From: Gymnopilus junonius
Taxonomy: Eukaryota > Basidiomycota > Agaricomycetes > Agaricales > Galerinaceae
Assembly (NCBI GenBank): GCA_015501075.1
Contig: JADNYJ010000022.1
Span: 295,659-359,658, forward strand
Direction of reading: 5' to 3'
Length of the DNA stretch: 64,000 nt
Below, in pieces: positions 36,950-47,639 of this stretch. How positions within the stretch are numbered: position 1 is the first letter of the stretch; each line of letters starts with the position of its first letter. The translations under genes were made by a program, and so were the position numbers. The notes beneath the pieces were generated by a model. That model made no database searches and was not told the DNA's origin. It saw only the letters and a program-made list of their open reading frames with translations.

Positions 36950-38500
36950 AGGGGTTACCTGCGGGTGGTCCAGAGCTTACCCTGACCCTTACCCCTACTA
37001 ACCCTCACCCCCAACCAGGGGTGCCGGGTTCCCGCCTATAAGGGTCGAGGGTTACCCTCAGGTAGACACCCTTCAAGGGTTTGTACTACGGGTTGCGCTA
37101 ATATACGTGGCAACATTGATTGGACTAACAAAAACAAATTAAGACTACAAAACTGCATCAAACTCATCCTCCTCCAGCCACTCATCATCTTTGACATCGG
37201 GTAAAGATGCCGCCTCGTGAATGTCATCGCTTAAAATGATGCCGTCGTGCATGGTCCAGTTCCCAAGGCATAGGAGTGCTTGTGTTGAGTCGACAGAGAG
37301 GCGATTGCGGATGTGAGAAAGGAGAAGGCGGCCCTTACTGAAAACGCGTTCGACGTTGACAGATGTAGCTGGATTTCAAGTTAGTTTTGATAGAAATAAT
37401 ATAGAAGTCAACGTACCAGGAATGCAAAGGTAATTACGTGCCATGCAAGACAAGCGGGGGTATACAGCTTCCTTTTCTTTCCACCAGAGGAAAGGGTCGA
37501 GAGTTCGTTCGGTAGGAGCAGTGAGATAACGAGTGAGTTCATCATCCAAAGGATTGCTTTGAGGTGTCGAAAATGCTGGAAGAGCATCAAAAATATTGTC
37601 GCCGACCGTCTTCAAGGTCAATGTCCATCCCATCAACATCAGCCTCGCCCTTCTTCTTTGGTGTGTCAAACTGTTTCATAATCACTTTGACGACAAGGTT
37701 GAGGATATGCGTAAAACAACGGGTTTGATTTGCAGCACCAGGGAACTGCTCGAGGATCTTTGCAAGCTCCTCGATCATCTTATTGTTAGCAGAGGCGTTA
37801 TCGCAGGTGACGGATAGGATCTGGGCTGAAAATGTGAGTTATGAACTTCCTTCGAGTAGGGTAACACACTGACCTTATCTGCAACCCCAAAATCCTCCAG
37901 TATCTGTGCAAAAGCTGTCGCCAAATTCAAACCCAAGTGCGAACAAGCGACTTCAACGATATCAAGGAGAAGGCATATCGGAGTGCCCTCATACTCGAAG
38001 TGGACAGTAAACAGCAACATAAGCCTTGTTATTAGGTGATGTCTATGCATCTGTCGCGAAGCTTAGTGTGCCATCGTGGGTCTAAAAGGTGCGTTCAGTT
38101 TTTCATTGATGATCGATTTAATTTATCACTCACCTGCCAGTATATTCGCTATTTGGCTACGAGTCCTCTGAAAGATATGCTTGACATCTCGCACGACCGT
38201 TTGATGCGAAGGTAAGTAGTAATGAGGCTGTCCCATCTTCATCAGCTTTTTGAAGCCTTTGTCCTCAACTATGCTGAATGGCCGCATACTTTCAGATACC
38301 CACTTCGCAATCTCCTCTCTTTAGATATGCATCAGTAATCTTGTAGATGTCGAAATCATTTCCAAACTCACTGTGTTTGTGTTCGCGTATGCTGAACAGC
38401 TGAGTAAGTGATCTTCCTTTTCCAGTCCAAGCAAAAGACACAGTAATTGATCCATCTCGCAGTACAGCCCCTTCAATAGGGAATGGCACGGGTTACCGCG
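36950..38500 (-). mobile_element. hAT-family DNA transposon relic
   Basis: On the minus strand, pieces of a hAT transposase in correct order but different frames: RDGSITVSFAWTGKG (about 38460), EEIAKWVSESMRPFSIVEDK and YYLPSHQTVVRDVKHIFQRT (38320-38150), LLLDIVEVACSHLG with the RNase-H-like start (about 37970), TCDNASANNKMIEELAKILE and FTHILNLVVKVIMKQF (37810-37680), then FDALPAFSTPQSNPLDDELT and the dimerisation block VNVERVFSKGRLLLSHIRNR ending EEDEFDAVL (37147). About 300 residues of the normal middle are missing between 37680 and 37600, and several frames are shifted. 36955-37075 has repeated ggttac / accct motifs, possible subterminal repeats. Not able to encode an active enzyme. Confidence 0.8.
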
Positions 38501-38569
38501 GGTATTTGATGGGTTTTTAGTGTTAGCTATGTAGAGAAAAATTATAGCTTTCTAACGCAATTTTTTCAT

Positions 38570-39345
38570 GGAAAACGGTTGAGAAATGGCTGAGCTACAC
38601 TTCTGTGAAGTTTGAGCCCATTGTGTGATGAACTGATGCCACAGCAAGATGATTTCCAAGCTGTGTTGACCAAATTCGGACACTTTCCCAATTTGGCATA
38701 CCCGTGATCAATGTTGGGCCATTGCGGCAACACCATCAATGGCAATAAAGGCTTGCCAGTTGTCCATCCACGGTTCAATAGTTGTTGAGTCCAGTATTGC
38801 GGGCTCAAAATTCCATCACAAGGCCGTGAAGATAGGAGAGGGTGAACATAACCTTGTCTCATCGGCAGTGTAGGCGCAGTTGTTTGGAAGTAAAGTTACA
38901 CTGTAAAATAAACCATTGAGTTTCCAGGTGTCAGAGCCGTCGAAGGTGTTGGCTCACAGGCTTTGGTCTTGGTAACCTTAGGGCTATTGCGATGCCTGAG
39001 CTCTTTGGTCATGAGCATCATGGCTTCAGCGAGATTTGGAGTGGGTCGTGGTCAGAGTTGTGATCAGAGTGATCAGAGTGGTGGGGTCAAATCATCACCA
39101 TCATCATCGGGTCAGGTTCACCACCAGGGAACCAGGAGCAGGAGGTGGCAATGGTTGGGACTGGTTTGTCTTGTTGATGAGGTCCGAGGGTAAGGGAGTC
39201 AGAGTGCTGAGGCTGGACGGAGGTTGTGTGTTTGGATGGTCAGGTAGTCTCTGACATTCTGAATCATGATGGTGTGGATTCATTTGTCCAGCTGCATGGA
39301 GTTGGCAGTAGTATGGGATGTTGTGGTGGGCATAGTCAGGAGTCC
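38570..39345 (-). pseudogene. Ty3/gypsy Gag relic (copy B)
   Basis: Minus-strand remains of the Gag that follows LTR B. Near 39340 the sequence matches the Gag start at 63646 in the other copy (MPTTTSRTTANS-like). It continues through a His/Asp/Ser-rich part, LAEAMMLMTKELR (about 39000), FDGSDTWKLN (about 38930), WTTGKPLLPLMVLPQWPNI and ISSSHNGLKLHRSVAQPFLN (to 38570), a degraded capsid domain. Many frameshifts and stops. It ends next to the hAT relic. Pol is absent. Confidence 0.75.
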
Positions 39346-39355
39346 AGAAGCGGTA

Positions 39356-39846
39356 TGAGTTTATATATACTGTTAATTTCTTGATGAAGGGAAGGGCAGA
39401 GCAGGCAGAGGAGATCCACATTGGAGCTATGTCAGAGTATGTCAGTGTTGGAGTTGGTCTTAGCATAACATATGTAGATGTAGGGTTGAGACTTCAGCTT
39501 CAACGTGTGTGTTGTGCTCCATTGTCTGGACGTTGTCTCGAATTTCGGAGTCAGATCAGAATGAGAGAGCAGAGTAGAGAGCATGGATTGATTAATAAAC
39601 AATATACGAACTGAGGTTACCTAATAATAGTTCTAAGGTTTTTATACTATGGAGGAAACTAAGCAGAGACCATATATATACTAGTGAGCAGGCAGACGTG
39701 TAAGTTATTCTGCACTACTCAGAGTTGACTAGCTACATGTAATCTAAGTGTCTACATGTTCCGGGACTTGTAGTACTTCGAGGGGATCATGAGGTCGGAG
39801 TTTGTATAGTCAGAGATCAGAGTTGGTTGGAGGCGTGTATATAACA
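39356..39846 (-). repeat. Ty3/gypsy LTR, copy B (decayed)
   Basis: Read on the minus strand it starts TGTTATATACACGCC and ends ...AAACTCA, about 490 bp. It aligns along its full length with 63134-63623 on the + strand. The two diverge exactly outside TGTTA, which fixes the LTR edge. Most differences are CG in copy A to TG or CA here. A TGGACTCC-type primer-binding site follows it inward. Confidence 0.9.
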
Positions 39847-40010
39847 CCTCTAACCTCCTATAGAAATGGGCTTGAGCCTCGTTTGGCCCTGCTTCCACCA
39901 CTTCACCACTGGCTCCTTAACAGGTTCATCAATGGCATTGGTGATGGCTCCCAAACCCACCTCCAACCTATATACAACCTATATACATTAAGAATGGGCT
40001 TGAGTGAAGG

Positions 40011-40215
40011 CAATGGCTATCCTTAACAGCTTCATCAATGTCATTTTAATGGGGTGAGCTATTTCTTTGAAGCTCCCAACCTCCCAAACCCACCTCTAAC
40101 CTGTGATGGCTATCCTTAACAGCTTCATCAACAGCTTCGTCAATGATATCAGCTTCATTTTGAAGATGGCACCTGCGATGGCTATCCTCAACAGCTTCGT
40201 CAATGATATCAGACA
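40011..40215 (+). repeat. Degenerate tandem repeat, about 70 bp unit
   Basis: Three copies of gatggctatccttaacagct followed by tcatcaatg- or tcgtcaatgatatcag-type tails, at about 40011, 40106 and 40177. Inside the units a 10-bp piece (cagcttcrtc) is itself duplicated. The preceding 39850-40010 shows similar phrases (cccaaacccacctc). Confidence 0.75.
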
Positions 40216-40426
40216 GTTGTCCTCGCCATCTTGTACATCAGTGTATTATGTATTCTATTCATCTTATCTTATGAGGACATGTGAGGAGGACATGACAAGG
40301 ACATGAAGGCTGCCAAGAAAGACCTCGAAGTGCAAATTTCCCTATTCTGTATTTGCATCATGAATTTATTAAGTTCTCTATTCTGTATTTGCATTGCCAA
40401 TTCATGTATTTTATTAATTTCATTAA

Positions 40427-41004
40427 TGTGAGTATGATCTACAATCTATGATATATAATTAACAGAGGGCCTTCTTGGATTTTAGTCTTCTGCCTTGTGA
40501 GAGTGAGACTGAGAGTGAACTTCGCATATATCATGTTGTTGGTGCTGATACCTGATTGCTTCAGCCAATGGCATAAAGCCTTTGATATGCTCTGGATAAG
40601 CAGCAAGGAAGGTGTCTTCATTGCACTTGTACCTGATGGAAATATTAGCATCTTGTGAGGTTCAAGAAACTTTATGAAAACATAGTATACATATGTATCA
40701 ATAAATTCGAGGGCAACAAGCTTCCTCAGTCTATACTTGACAGCCAGACTTGGATGACGATGCCATTTTTCCTCCCAGTGGAAGCCCAACGTACCACATT
40801 GGACAACACTAAATCACACAGAAAAGAACATGACCAGGATATGATTGTAAGAGAGATAACAAATGAGGAATAGGTAATGAGGGATCTGAAGGAAAGAGGG
40901 GAAAGCCCCTGAGGATCTTTATATAGTGAGTATGCACGTGTTAGTAAATAAGGGTCCACAATGTGTAATCCTGTGACCAGGATTACACCCTCTCCTCCCC
41001 ACAA
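40427..41004 (-). repeat. 3' LTR and polypurine tract of a gypsy element
   Basis: On the minus strand a purine run (40988-41004, GGGGAGGAGAGGG) is followed at 40987 by TGTAATCCTGGTC, the expected start of a 3' LTR. A CA end (TGTGAG on the + strand) occurs near 40427, giving about 560 bp; that lower edge is uncertain. It lies just downstream of the Gag-chromodomain gene, as expected. Confidence 0.55.
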
Positions 41005-41159
41005 GCACGAGAAAACCCCAAAAAAAAGAAGCAACAGATAGAAGGAAAAAGAGGGAGAAAAGGAAAATACATACAATGCTCAGTGCAGGTGCATCAAAAA
41101 CCCAGTGGGAAAAGCTACCGGCTGGCCATAAAAGAAAGAAAATACACATAAAAAAAATC

Positions 41160-42579
41160 CTACGAAGTCTTCTTTTTGGCCAACCAGATGTCCAATGCTT
41201 CAGTGTCCTTGAGCTCGGAACCAGGGAGCCACTGATCTTCTTCAGGCCCATATCCAATCCAATGAACAAGATAGCAGTGACCATGTCCACAACGACACTT
41301 AAAACAGCCCTTGTTCACAGCAAGAAGGGCTCGCTCACCCTCCTCCAATTTGGGACACTTCTTGATGGTGTTGGAGGACGAAGATTGAGCAGCACCGGAG
41401 GTGTTACCAGCATGCGAGTTGCCAGACAGAGCAGGGTGCTTCGTGTTCCACACAGTTTCCTCAATGACAACATCATGGGTATGCTTGCGATCGTCTTTGA
41501 GCTTTTCGTCAGCATCCTTGACAGCAGCAACCCAGTCTTTGAGGACCACCATTTTGTTTATCTTTTCATGGAAACAGTAATTCAACAGGGAAGGTTCGAG
41601 GGCAGCTTCGAGCTGGTTATGCAAAGCAGTATCGGAGAGGTGAGAAGTGGTACCGTGAAGGACGATATTCAGGGCACGTAATTCCTGACACCAGTCCCAG
41701 AACTTGTCGCTGTGCTTCATCTTCATCCCGAGGAGTTGGGTACAGATGGTCTCTTCCCAATTGGCAGGAAGGTAATTTGCATGGACTTCAGCCATGAAAT
41801 CCTCATAGGACAGAGTCAGAAGGTGGTCACGTTCACAAGTGATCCAGTCCCAAATATGTATACATTTGAAAACCGCCAAGGACCTTCTTGAATTTATCAG
41901 CATCATCAACTTCCTTCGCAATGAAGTACTCATTGTGCATGTTAGCCAAGTTGACGAGGACTTTGGGGGTGATATCACCAGCAGTGAGAATCGGGCAGTG
42001 TTTGGTAATGGGATGATCGATGGTGGCATTGGTAGAAGTCATTGTGGAAGACATATATGCAGTGGAAAAGTGGCTATATGCACCCGATTTTGTTGAAAAG
42101 GGTACGTCGGAGTCAGAATCAGAGTCAGAGCTGGAAGAGGCAGATTTCGGGACAACACCAGATGATTTCATGACAGTGGAGGCAGAAGTTGTATTTGAAA
42201 GTGCAGGAGTAGTCAAAACAGAGAGAGGAACAAGACGATTTTCTTGCGCAGGGGTGCTTCTGGAAGGCGGATTACCAACCGAAGGTGTTGGTGGCCACGA
42301 TTCAAAATTGGATGGGACATCCGACAGTAGAGAGGACAAAGAGGAAAGGGCGGGAGAGGTAGGTGGTGAGGCCTCGATATGCTCGACATCAACATGGGAT
42401 GCAAGAGCAGGTGCCACGGTGGGCAAAACATCAGGAAAACATGTTTTAGCTCTGCACCTGACCGTGAGCAGACTAGGAAAATCCCATGATCTTTGGTCAC
42501 ATGGAAGCTTATCAGAGCACTTTCGGTGGCTCTGTGTTACTCTGAGCTTCTCTGCAATACAGAACTTTGTCAACATCAT
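41160..42579 (-). pseudogene. Gypsy Gag fused to a chromodomain, pol missing
   Basis: Minus strand. 42579 to about 41880 codes a Ser/Pro-rich N-part and CPILTAGDITPKVLVNLANM, then the frame shifts by one at 41870. 41870-41160 is one open frame: WDWITCERDHLLTLSYEDFM, FWDWCQELRALNIVL, the capsid core of agaricomycete Ty3/gypsy Gag, then KKCPKLEEGERALL and CFKCR, the start of a zinc knuckle. There it jumps straight into CYLVHWIGYGPEEDQWLPGS and LKDTEALDIWLAKKK, the chromodomain that normally ends the integrase. Protease, RT, RNase H and integrase are absent. The chromodomain is the type that binds methylated H3 in chromoviruses; that is family knowledge, not shown here. Possibly a non-autonomous element. 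Confidence 0.75.
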
Positions 42580-42646
42580 GGTAGATTAAATTTACAACAA
42601 GCATAAATTATTAGAAGGCCTTCAGCCAGTGTAGTGTACATAATAA

Positions 42647-45600
42647 AGACTGTCTACATTCTACCAAATTGTCTGATAACAATATTTACTAACCCAGTTA
42701 TTGACTAAAAAGCTCTCTGCGGTGTCAAGAACATTCGTTGAATTCCACTGATTTTGGTCTGCAGCTTCCTTGAATACAGGGAAGAGCATACAACTTTGCC
42801 TGATGCTGGTTACTGGGAGAACTTCACCTGGTAGGTGCCCACTAGCCTCTGGTTTGGGCTTAGAGATTCTATACATACCATGCTGGACAGAAGGTTCAGA
42901 TGGTAAGCGGGTATACCACTCAACATATGCAAGTGGAACTTTAGGCCAGGCTTCCGGTGCTGGGATTGGTGCTCCAGGTGCAGGTATCAAATCCGGAAGG
43001 CGGAAAATGACTTTCAACCGGCCTATTCTTGTCCCTAAGTGCAAATTAGAGTACTGAAACTCAGAGAAGAACCTTGCCTACGCACCTGCAAGACCATGTG
43101 ATTCTGCTTCATCAGTAGTCATTACAACAACTGTATCAAAACGGCCATTTGGAAGCTTTGCAGACTTTGGCATGGCCCTGACAATATCCTTTTCACCTTC
43201 AATTTCATCATGTAAAGCCACCCGGTGAAAGCGAAACATGTTGTAGACATCAAGATGGGTGATTGGCAAAGCTGCAGTCTCCAGAGCACGTTGATGTAGT
43301 GGTGAAGGATCCAAAAAGGTATTTAAATATTTCTTCAGGTGGAAGGAAAAATGAGGGGCATTATGAAGAGTTTCAATGTGGGTGATAGCTCGCCTAGGGT
43401 AGTCAGGGCGTTTAGCAATTGCCCGAAGAGGTTGGGATAAGCTGGGTATCTGAGAGCCTGTAGACTGGGGCTTTGTGGTTCGTAGCTGGATAACCATATT
43501 GAAAAATGTGATCTTCTCCTGCCGACAGAGCCAATGAATCATTTGCGGAAATTCATCCCGTTGATTGGTGGCCCTCCAACCATGCTTAGCAAAGTCAATG
43601 TGAAGACGTTCGAACATTTCAGTGTTGTAGTTGTCAGTTGTTCCGAAGAGCTCAATGCTTTCAATGTAGTGGGAAAGAGAATGTAATTTGGGAAGATTCA
43701 GATGTTCTCGGCATTTGACGTTGACAAAGTAGCTTTTGTTATCGTGGAATTCCTTCAGAGCAGTTCTTAAATAGCCCAGAGTTTCGTTATTGTGAGTTGG
43801 ATACTGCGCAAGGTATATGAAGTCAAGCAGTGCCTTCACGGCCTTGATTCCAGGAGCGGCCATAACACCGACCAAGCAACCTAGAAGTATCTTCGCCATA
43901 TTCTTTCGTTCTGATCCTGAGATCTGTGAGAGATTGGAAATGCCGTTCTTGAAATGCCGGAGCCCATTGCCAAAAGGAAGAGATTGAATTCTTTGGTCTA
44001 GTTTCTTTTCACCCACGATGCTTTGACACCAACCAACCAGGTGTTTGAAGATGCCTTGATAAAGTTGGTGAAGAATGTCTGGCGTAATTGCTTTATGGAT
44101 GTCGGCAAATGGAAGATCCTGCCAAAACGGGGTAAAGACTCCACCTGCAACATCGTTGGCCATGCACTCCTTGTGGAACACCTGAGGAGACCCTTGAGCT
44201 TGGGCCTTTGCATCATTGATGATCTGCTGAGTCCATGTTTTAGTCCTAGGAGGCGATACGGCAGGATCCTGAAGTTCCTTGGCTGGACAACGGCACTTGG
44301 GGCAAGTGCCGTACTTAGTACAGGCAACGAGACATTGTTCAGGGTAGTCCGCCACATAGCATGCAAGGATTGGAAAGACCAGCCGGACTGCTCCATCACT
44401 GCAAGTCATTCGGATGCCGTCCTTTCCTGCCTTCTTCAGAGGGTGAAGCACAATGCTCATCGCTTGATGGAATATATGCTGGACCTTTGAGCGGTGTTCT
44501 GCCTCAGTCATCTCTGATCGATTGAGTTTGTCAACAGAGAGATAAGCGATTAAGATGCACGCATGTTGACTGGGCCTCCTCCGTGTCGCTTTTGGCAGAT
44601 TTCCAATCGTCAGATACACTGGATATGCTGATTTTCCACCGGAGAACTGGGTGAGCTGTGTCTTGTCTGTTGCTATGATGATAGGAGCGACGGTGGCACC
44701 CTTGGGCAGGAGGTTCTAAGTAGGCATCAACAAAATGAGCGACCAAGCAATTCATCACCAAAGTGATTGATCACCTGAACTGCATGCCACCATTTACCTG
44801 TCCACATCTCGGAGAATATTCTGGACTTCCTCCCTTCATCAGTGAAGACTTTTTTTGGACAATAGACTCTCTCTTTCTCAAATGCGGGGTTGGCAAAAAG
44901 ACTCTTGACAGCCTCAACAGGATCTCTGAAACGTATAGTGTACACTTCCTCTGGTCGGTCTCGGAATGAGAGGTGTCGTGTTTGCCAATCTCCAGCACGT
45001 TCAGGGATTGAATCAACTTTCTGATGTAAGGCGCGAACATTGTTGTATGATAATCCAAGTTTTTCTTTGACCTAAATGCAGTGAGAATTATTCTTTCAAC
45101 AATAATAAAGACGGCGTACTCCAGGAATAGCGAGCAAGCAATTTACAGCATTATGGCCAGGTCCATCCTTCACAGCCCATTCGGCAAATCTCCAGTCCAG
45201 CTCTGAGTTGAAAGGATGATGCTCAGATAAAGGATCTTGCATTATTGTGTCGCCTTCTGGATCTGTTGTTATGAATTGCTGGTCTGCATGTCCGAAGATC
45301 TGACCGGCACCAGGATAAGGAGCTTCCTCTCTAGTATCCTCATCATCATCCAGAGACCTGTGCATGTTAGGATGGGATCTGTTGGGTTGGGAAGGTCCTG
45401 CCTGTGGCTCATTGGGTAAGAGGATAAACTCATCTCGATCGATATCCTCTGATGCAGGACATCAATATTTCCCTCTTCCAAGTCAGGCCAATCTGACGAA
45501 TCCCAGTCAAATGAAGAAGCTGCCTCTTCAGCAAGTTGTTGCTGCAGTATAGGTTGATCTAGATTATACGGGGATGGCGTTGGATCCGGCAATGGCTGTA

Positions 45601-45854
45601 CATCGTCCAGGCCAAAGGCTTTGATTTTGCCCTTTCTATACCACTCGCAAGATTTTGCAGAGGAGAGATGTGCATTGAGTCCTTGGAAGGTCTTGAAGAT
45701 CTTGGAGCAAGCAGGGCAGCCAGGGAAGTCATCGTCTGGGAAATGTGGCATAATGTCCAGCAATCCAAACTACAGCGGCAATAGAGAGAGCAGGTAGTGG
45801 TTATCGCAATAAAGATTGATGTTATCGACAACAGGCTATATATATAGACAGTCT
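42647..45854 (-). mobile_element. Plavaka-type DNA transposon (CACTA-related)
   Basis: The body is the transposase gene (next entry). A perfect 10-bp inverted repeat, agactgtcta at 42647-42656 and tagacagtct at 45845-45854, brackets it about 10 bp and 95 bp outside the coding ends. Whether this is the true terminal repeat or a subterminal one is open; I could not identify target-site duplications. It sits next to the 5' end of the Gag-chromodomain element and may have interrupted it. Confidence 0.6.
42661..45751 (-). CDS. Plavaka transposase
   Basis: Nearly complete. The start at 45751 gives MPHFPDDDFPGCPACSKIFK with a C2H2-like finger (CPACSK...LNAHLSSAKSC). Then an acidic region, FNSELDWRFAEWAVKDGPGH, VKEKLGLSYNNVRALHQKVD, FANPAFEKERVYCPKK, WHAVQ|NLLPKGATVAPIIIATDK, FSGGKSAYPVYLTIGNLPK, the catalytic RNase-H-like core with CSDGAVRLVFPILACYVADY, CPKCRCPAKEL, ITPDILHQLYQGIFKHLVGW and NTEMFERLHIDFAKHGWRAT, and a C-part RIGRLKVIFRLPDL to VLDTAESFLVNNW. 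Introns at about 45113-45060, 44770-44712 and 43085-43035. One frame break at 45446-45447 needs one more G (C on the + strand). The rest is open over 500 codons, so this copy is young. It may still be functional if the break is an assembly error. Confidence 0.85.
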
Positions 45855-46698
45855 ATAAATGACGTCCTTTAGTCTCGTACATGCAATGAAAGCCAAGTTA
45901 CTCACATATAGTGACATTCAGAGTGAGCTTTGTCGGAAATGAATGTGTAATAGTAATGAGTGACAGCAAAATGAGTGAACTGTGGATAGCAGAATAGATA
46001 GCAGGAGAGCGAGCGATGGGGTATATATAAGTAGGAAAGTGATAAGTAACTTCAGTGCTTGGTTGTCTGACAGTGGTGATGCTCGACATGCTTCCATACA
46101 ACTAGTGGTTGACCATTTTTCTGGTAGACTGAGGTACATATTCATAAGCTCACAATGCTTTGGTAACATTAAGAAGACGGCTGCTTACTTTTGCCTCTAA
46201 GCAGTAACCACAACCGTTGAATAGCCATCCGGTAGGCAATCCAGCCAGTATAAGCTACTGTTGTCTCAACTATAAGAGGTCCAAAATGGAGTTAATAGTA
46301 AACACAAGATCAGAGAGACTGCCATGCTCACCCTCCTCTGTCTCCCAGTCTAGCAGGACCGCTGTAGGAGTCTCCGAAGTTCCAGAGTCCATCGACCACC
46401 GACTACTGGGGATTTGACTCTTGCTCATGCTTTTCTTGGTAGTATTGGAGGATTATCTGGTCGATCTCTGGAGAGGAAAGAGCTCGATAAACGATATAAT
46501 GTCCCAGAGACAGAAGAAAGAAGACAAGGCCCTGCAGCAAAAGAGGGGACACTGAGAGCATGAGGTAATAAAGAAAGCTTTGAAGTTGCTATTTTAGTCA
46601 TGATCTTCGACAATCTTCCCTCAGTCACCCACAAACTTATTATCTCTCCAATTAAAATAAAATTAATAGAGTACTACCTCTATATATCTAACTTGTAT

Positions 46699-47329
46699 CT
46701 AACGTGAATTGTTTTTCTTGGAGCTGACCCTCCTAATCCTGCGTTTTAACCTGAGAGCCGTTCTTTGCAAGACCTTTTGTCTTGCCACCTCGGCTTTTGC
46801 CTGCCTTTTCAATGAGATGTGCCTTGACTTTGACTTTGCCTTTGCCGCCTTCACTGCCTTCAGCTTCTGTAGCAGCCTTATCTTCAGAAGGTCGATTGCT
46901 AGAGGTTCACGAATTGGACTAAGCAGGGGAGGAGGAGTCTGGACAGCTGGAGGAGTGATAGGGACTGGGATGGGACTGGGCGGTCTGGACGATGAATCAG
47001 AAATGATTATGACATGGTGATCTAGTAGTACAGCTCAGACATATTTCAGAATCATGCAAAGAACCAGTTGCGCACCTTGCGTCTCTTCATGATTACTCTT
47101 GACATTGACTAGTACCTCGTCATCAGAGCCATAGTAGATAGAAGATGAGTAGATTATATCTGGGTGTGGGCGAAAGTTTGGGATGGGCTAAAAGAACAGA
47201 ATGAGCATAGCTGGGTTTGTGGGCATACCAGAGACTTACTTTATACCCTGGATAGGTGTCTCTATTCCGGGATCTAGGTATTCTTGAGAATTGGGGTAGT
47301 GCCACCTCCGCGGTGACATCGATCCCCAC
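46699..47329 (-). CDS. Small spliced protein of unknown function, uncertain
   Basis: Minus strand. Exons with consistent phase: GIDVTAEVALPQFSRIPRSR ending 47239, PIPNFRPHPDIIYSSSIYYG (to about 47085) and HHVIIISDSSSRPPSPIPVP followed by a strongly basic helix (LLQKLKAVKAAKAKSKSRHI, RQAKAEVARQKVLQRTALRL) ending KKNNSR at 46699. The acidic SSSIYYGSDDE and Ser/Pro stretch with a basic tail suggests a nuclear or DNA-binding protein. No ATG is found in frame before 47329; a stop precedes it, so the 5' end is missing, shifted or not a gene. It lies just upstream of the Plavaka element on the same strand and may be a companion ORF. Confidence 0.35.
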
Positions 47330-47639
47330 TCATCTTCATGAGAGACGGCGGAGCGGCGAGAAACAGCAGAGTAGGGACTGGAGCATCTGGCAGACATACA
47401 GAGCGATGTCTTTGAAGAATGTGACTGGTCGGAATTGGAGGGAGAATGTAGGCAGGGGTGCAAGTTGCTGGACTAGTGATGTTGGTCAAGATCTTCAACA
47501 AGAGATACCTTGTGGGAAAGTAGAAACAGAAATGCTGTTTTACCTTTCCACTTTCTCAGATGGAAAGAATCAACAAACAAGACGCGAGGCGCGTTGAAAG
47601 TGAGAGGATGTCACGTGGATGTCAAATGATCGTGTATTA

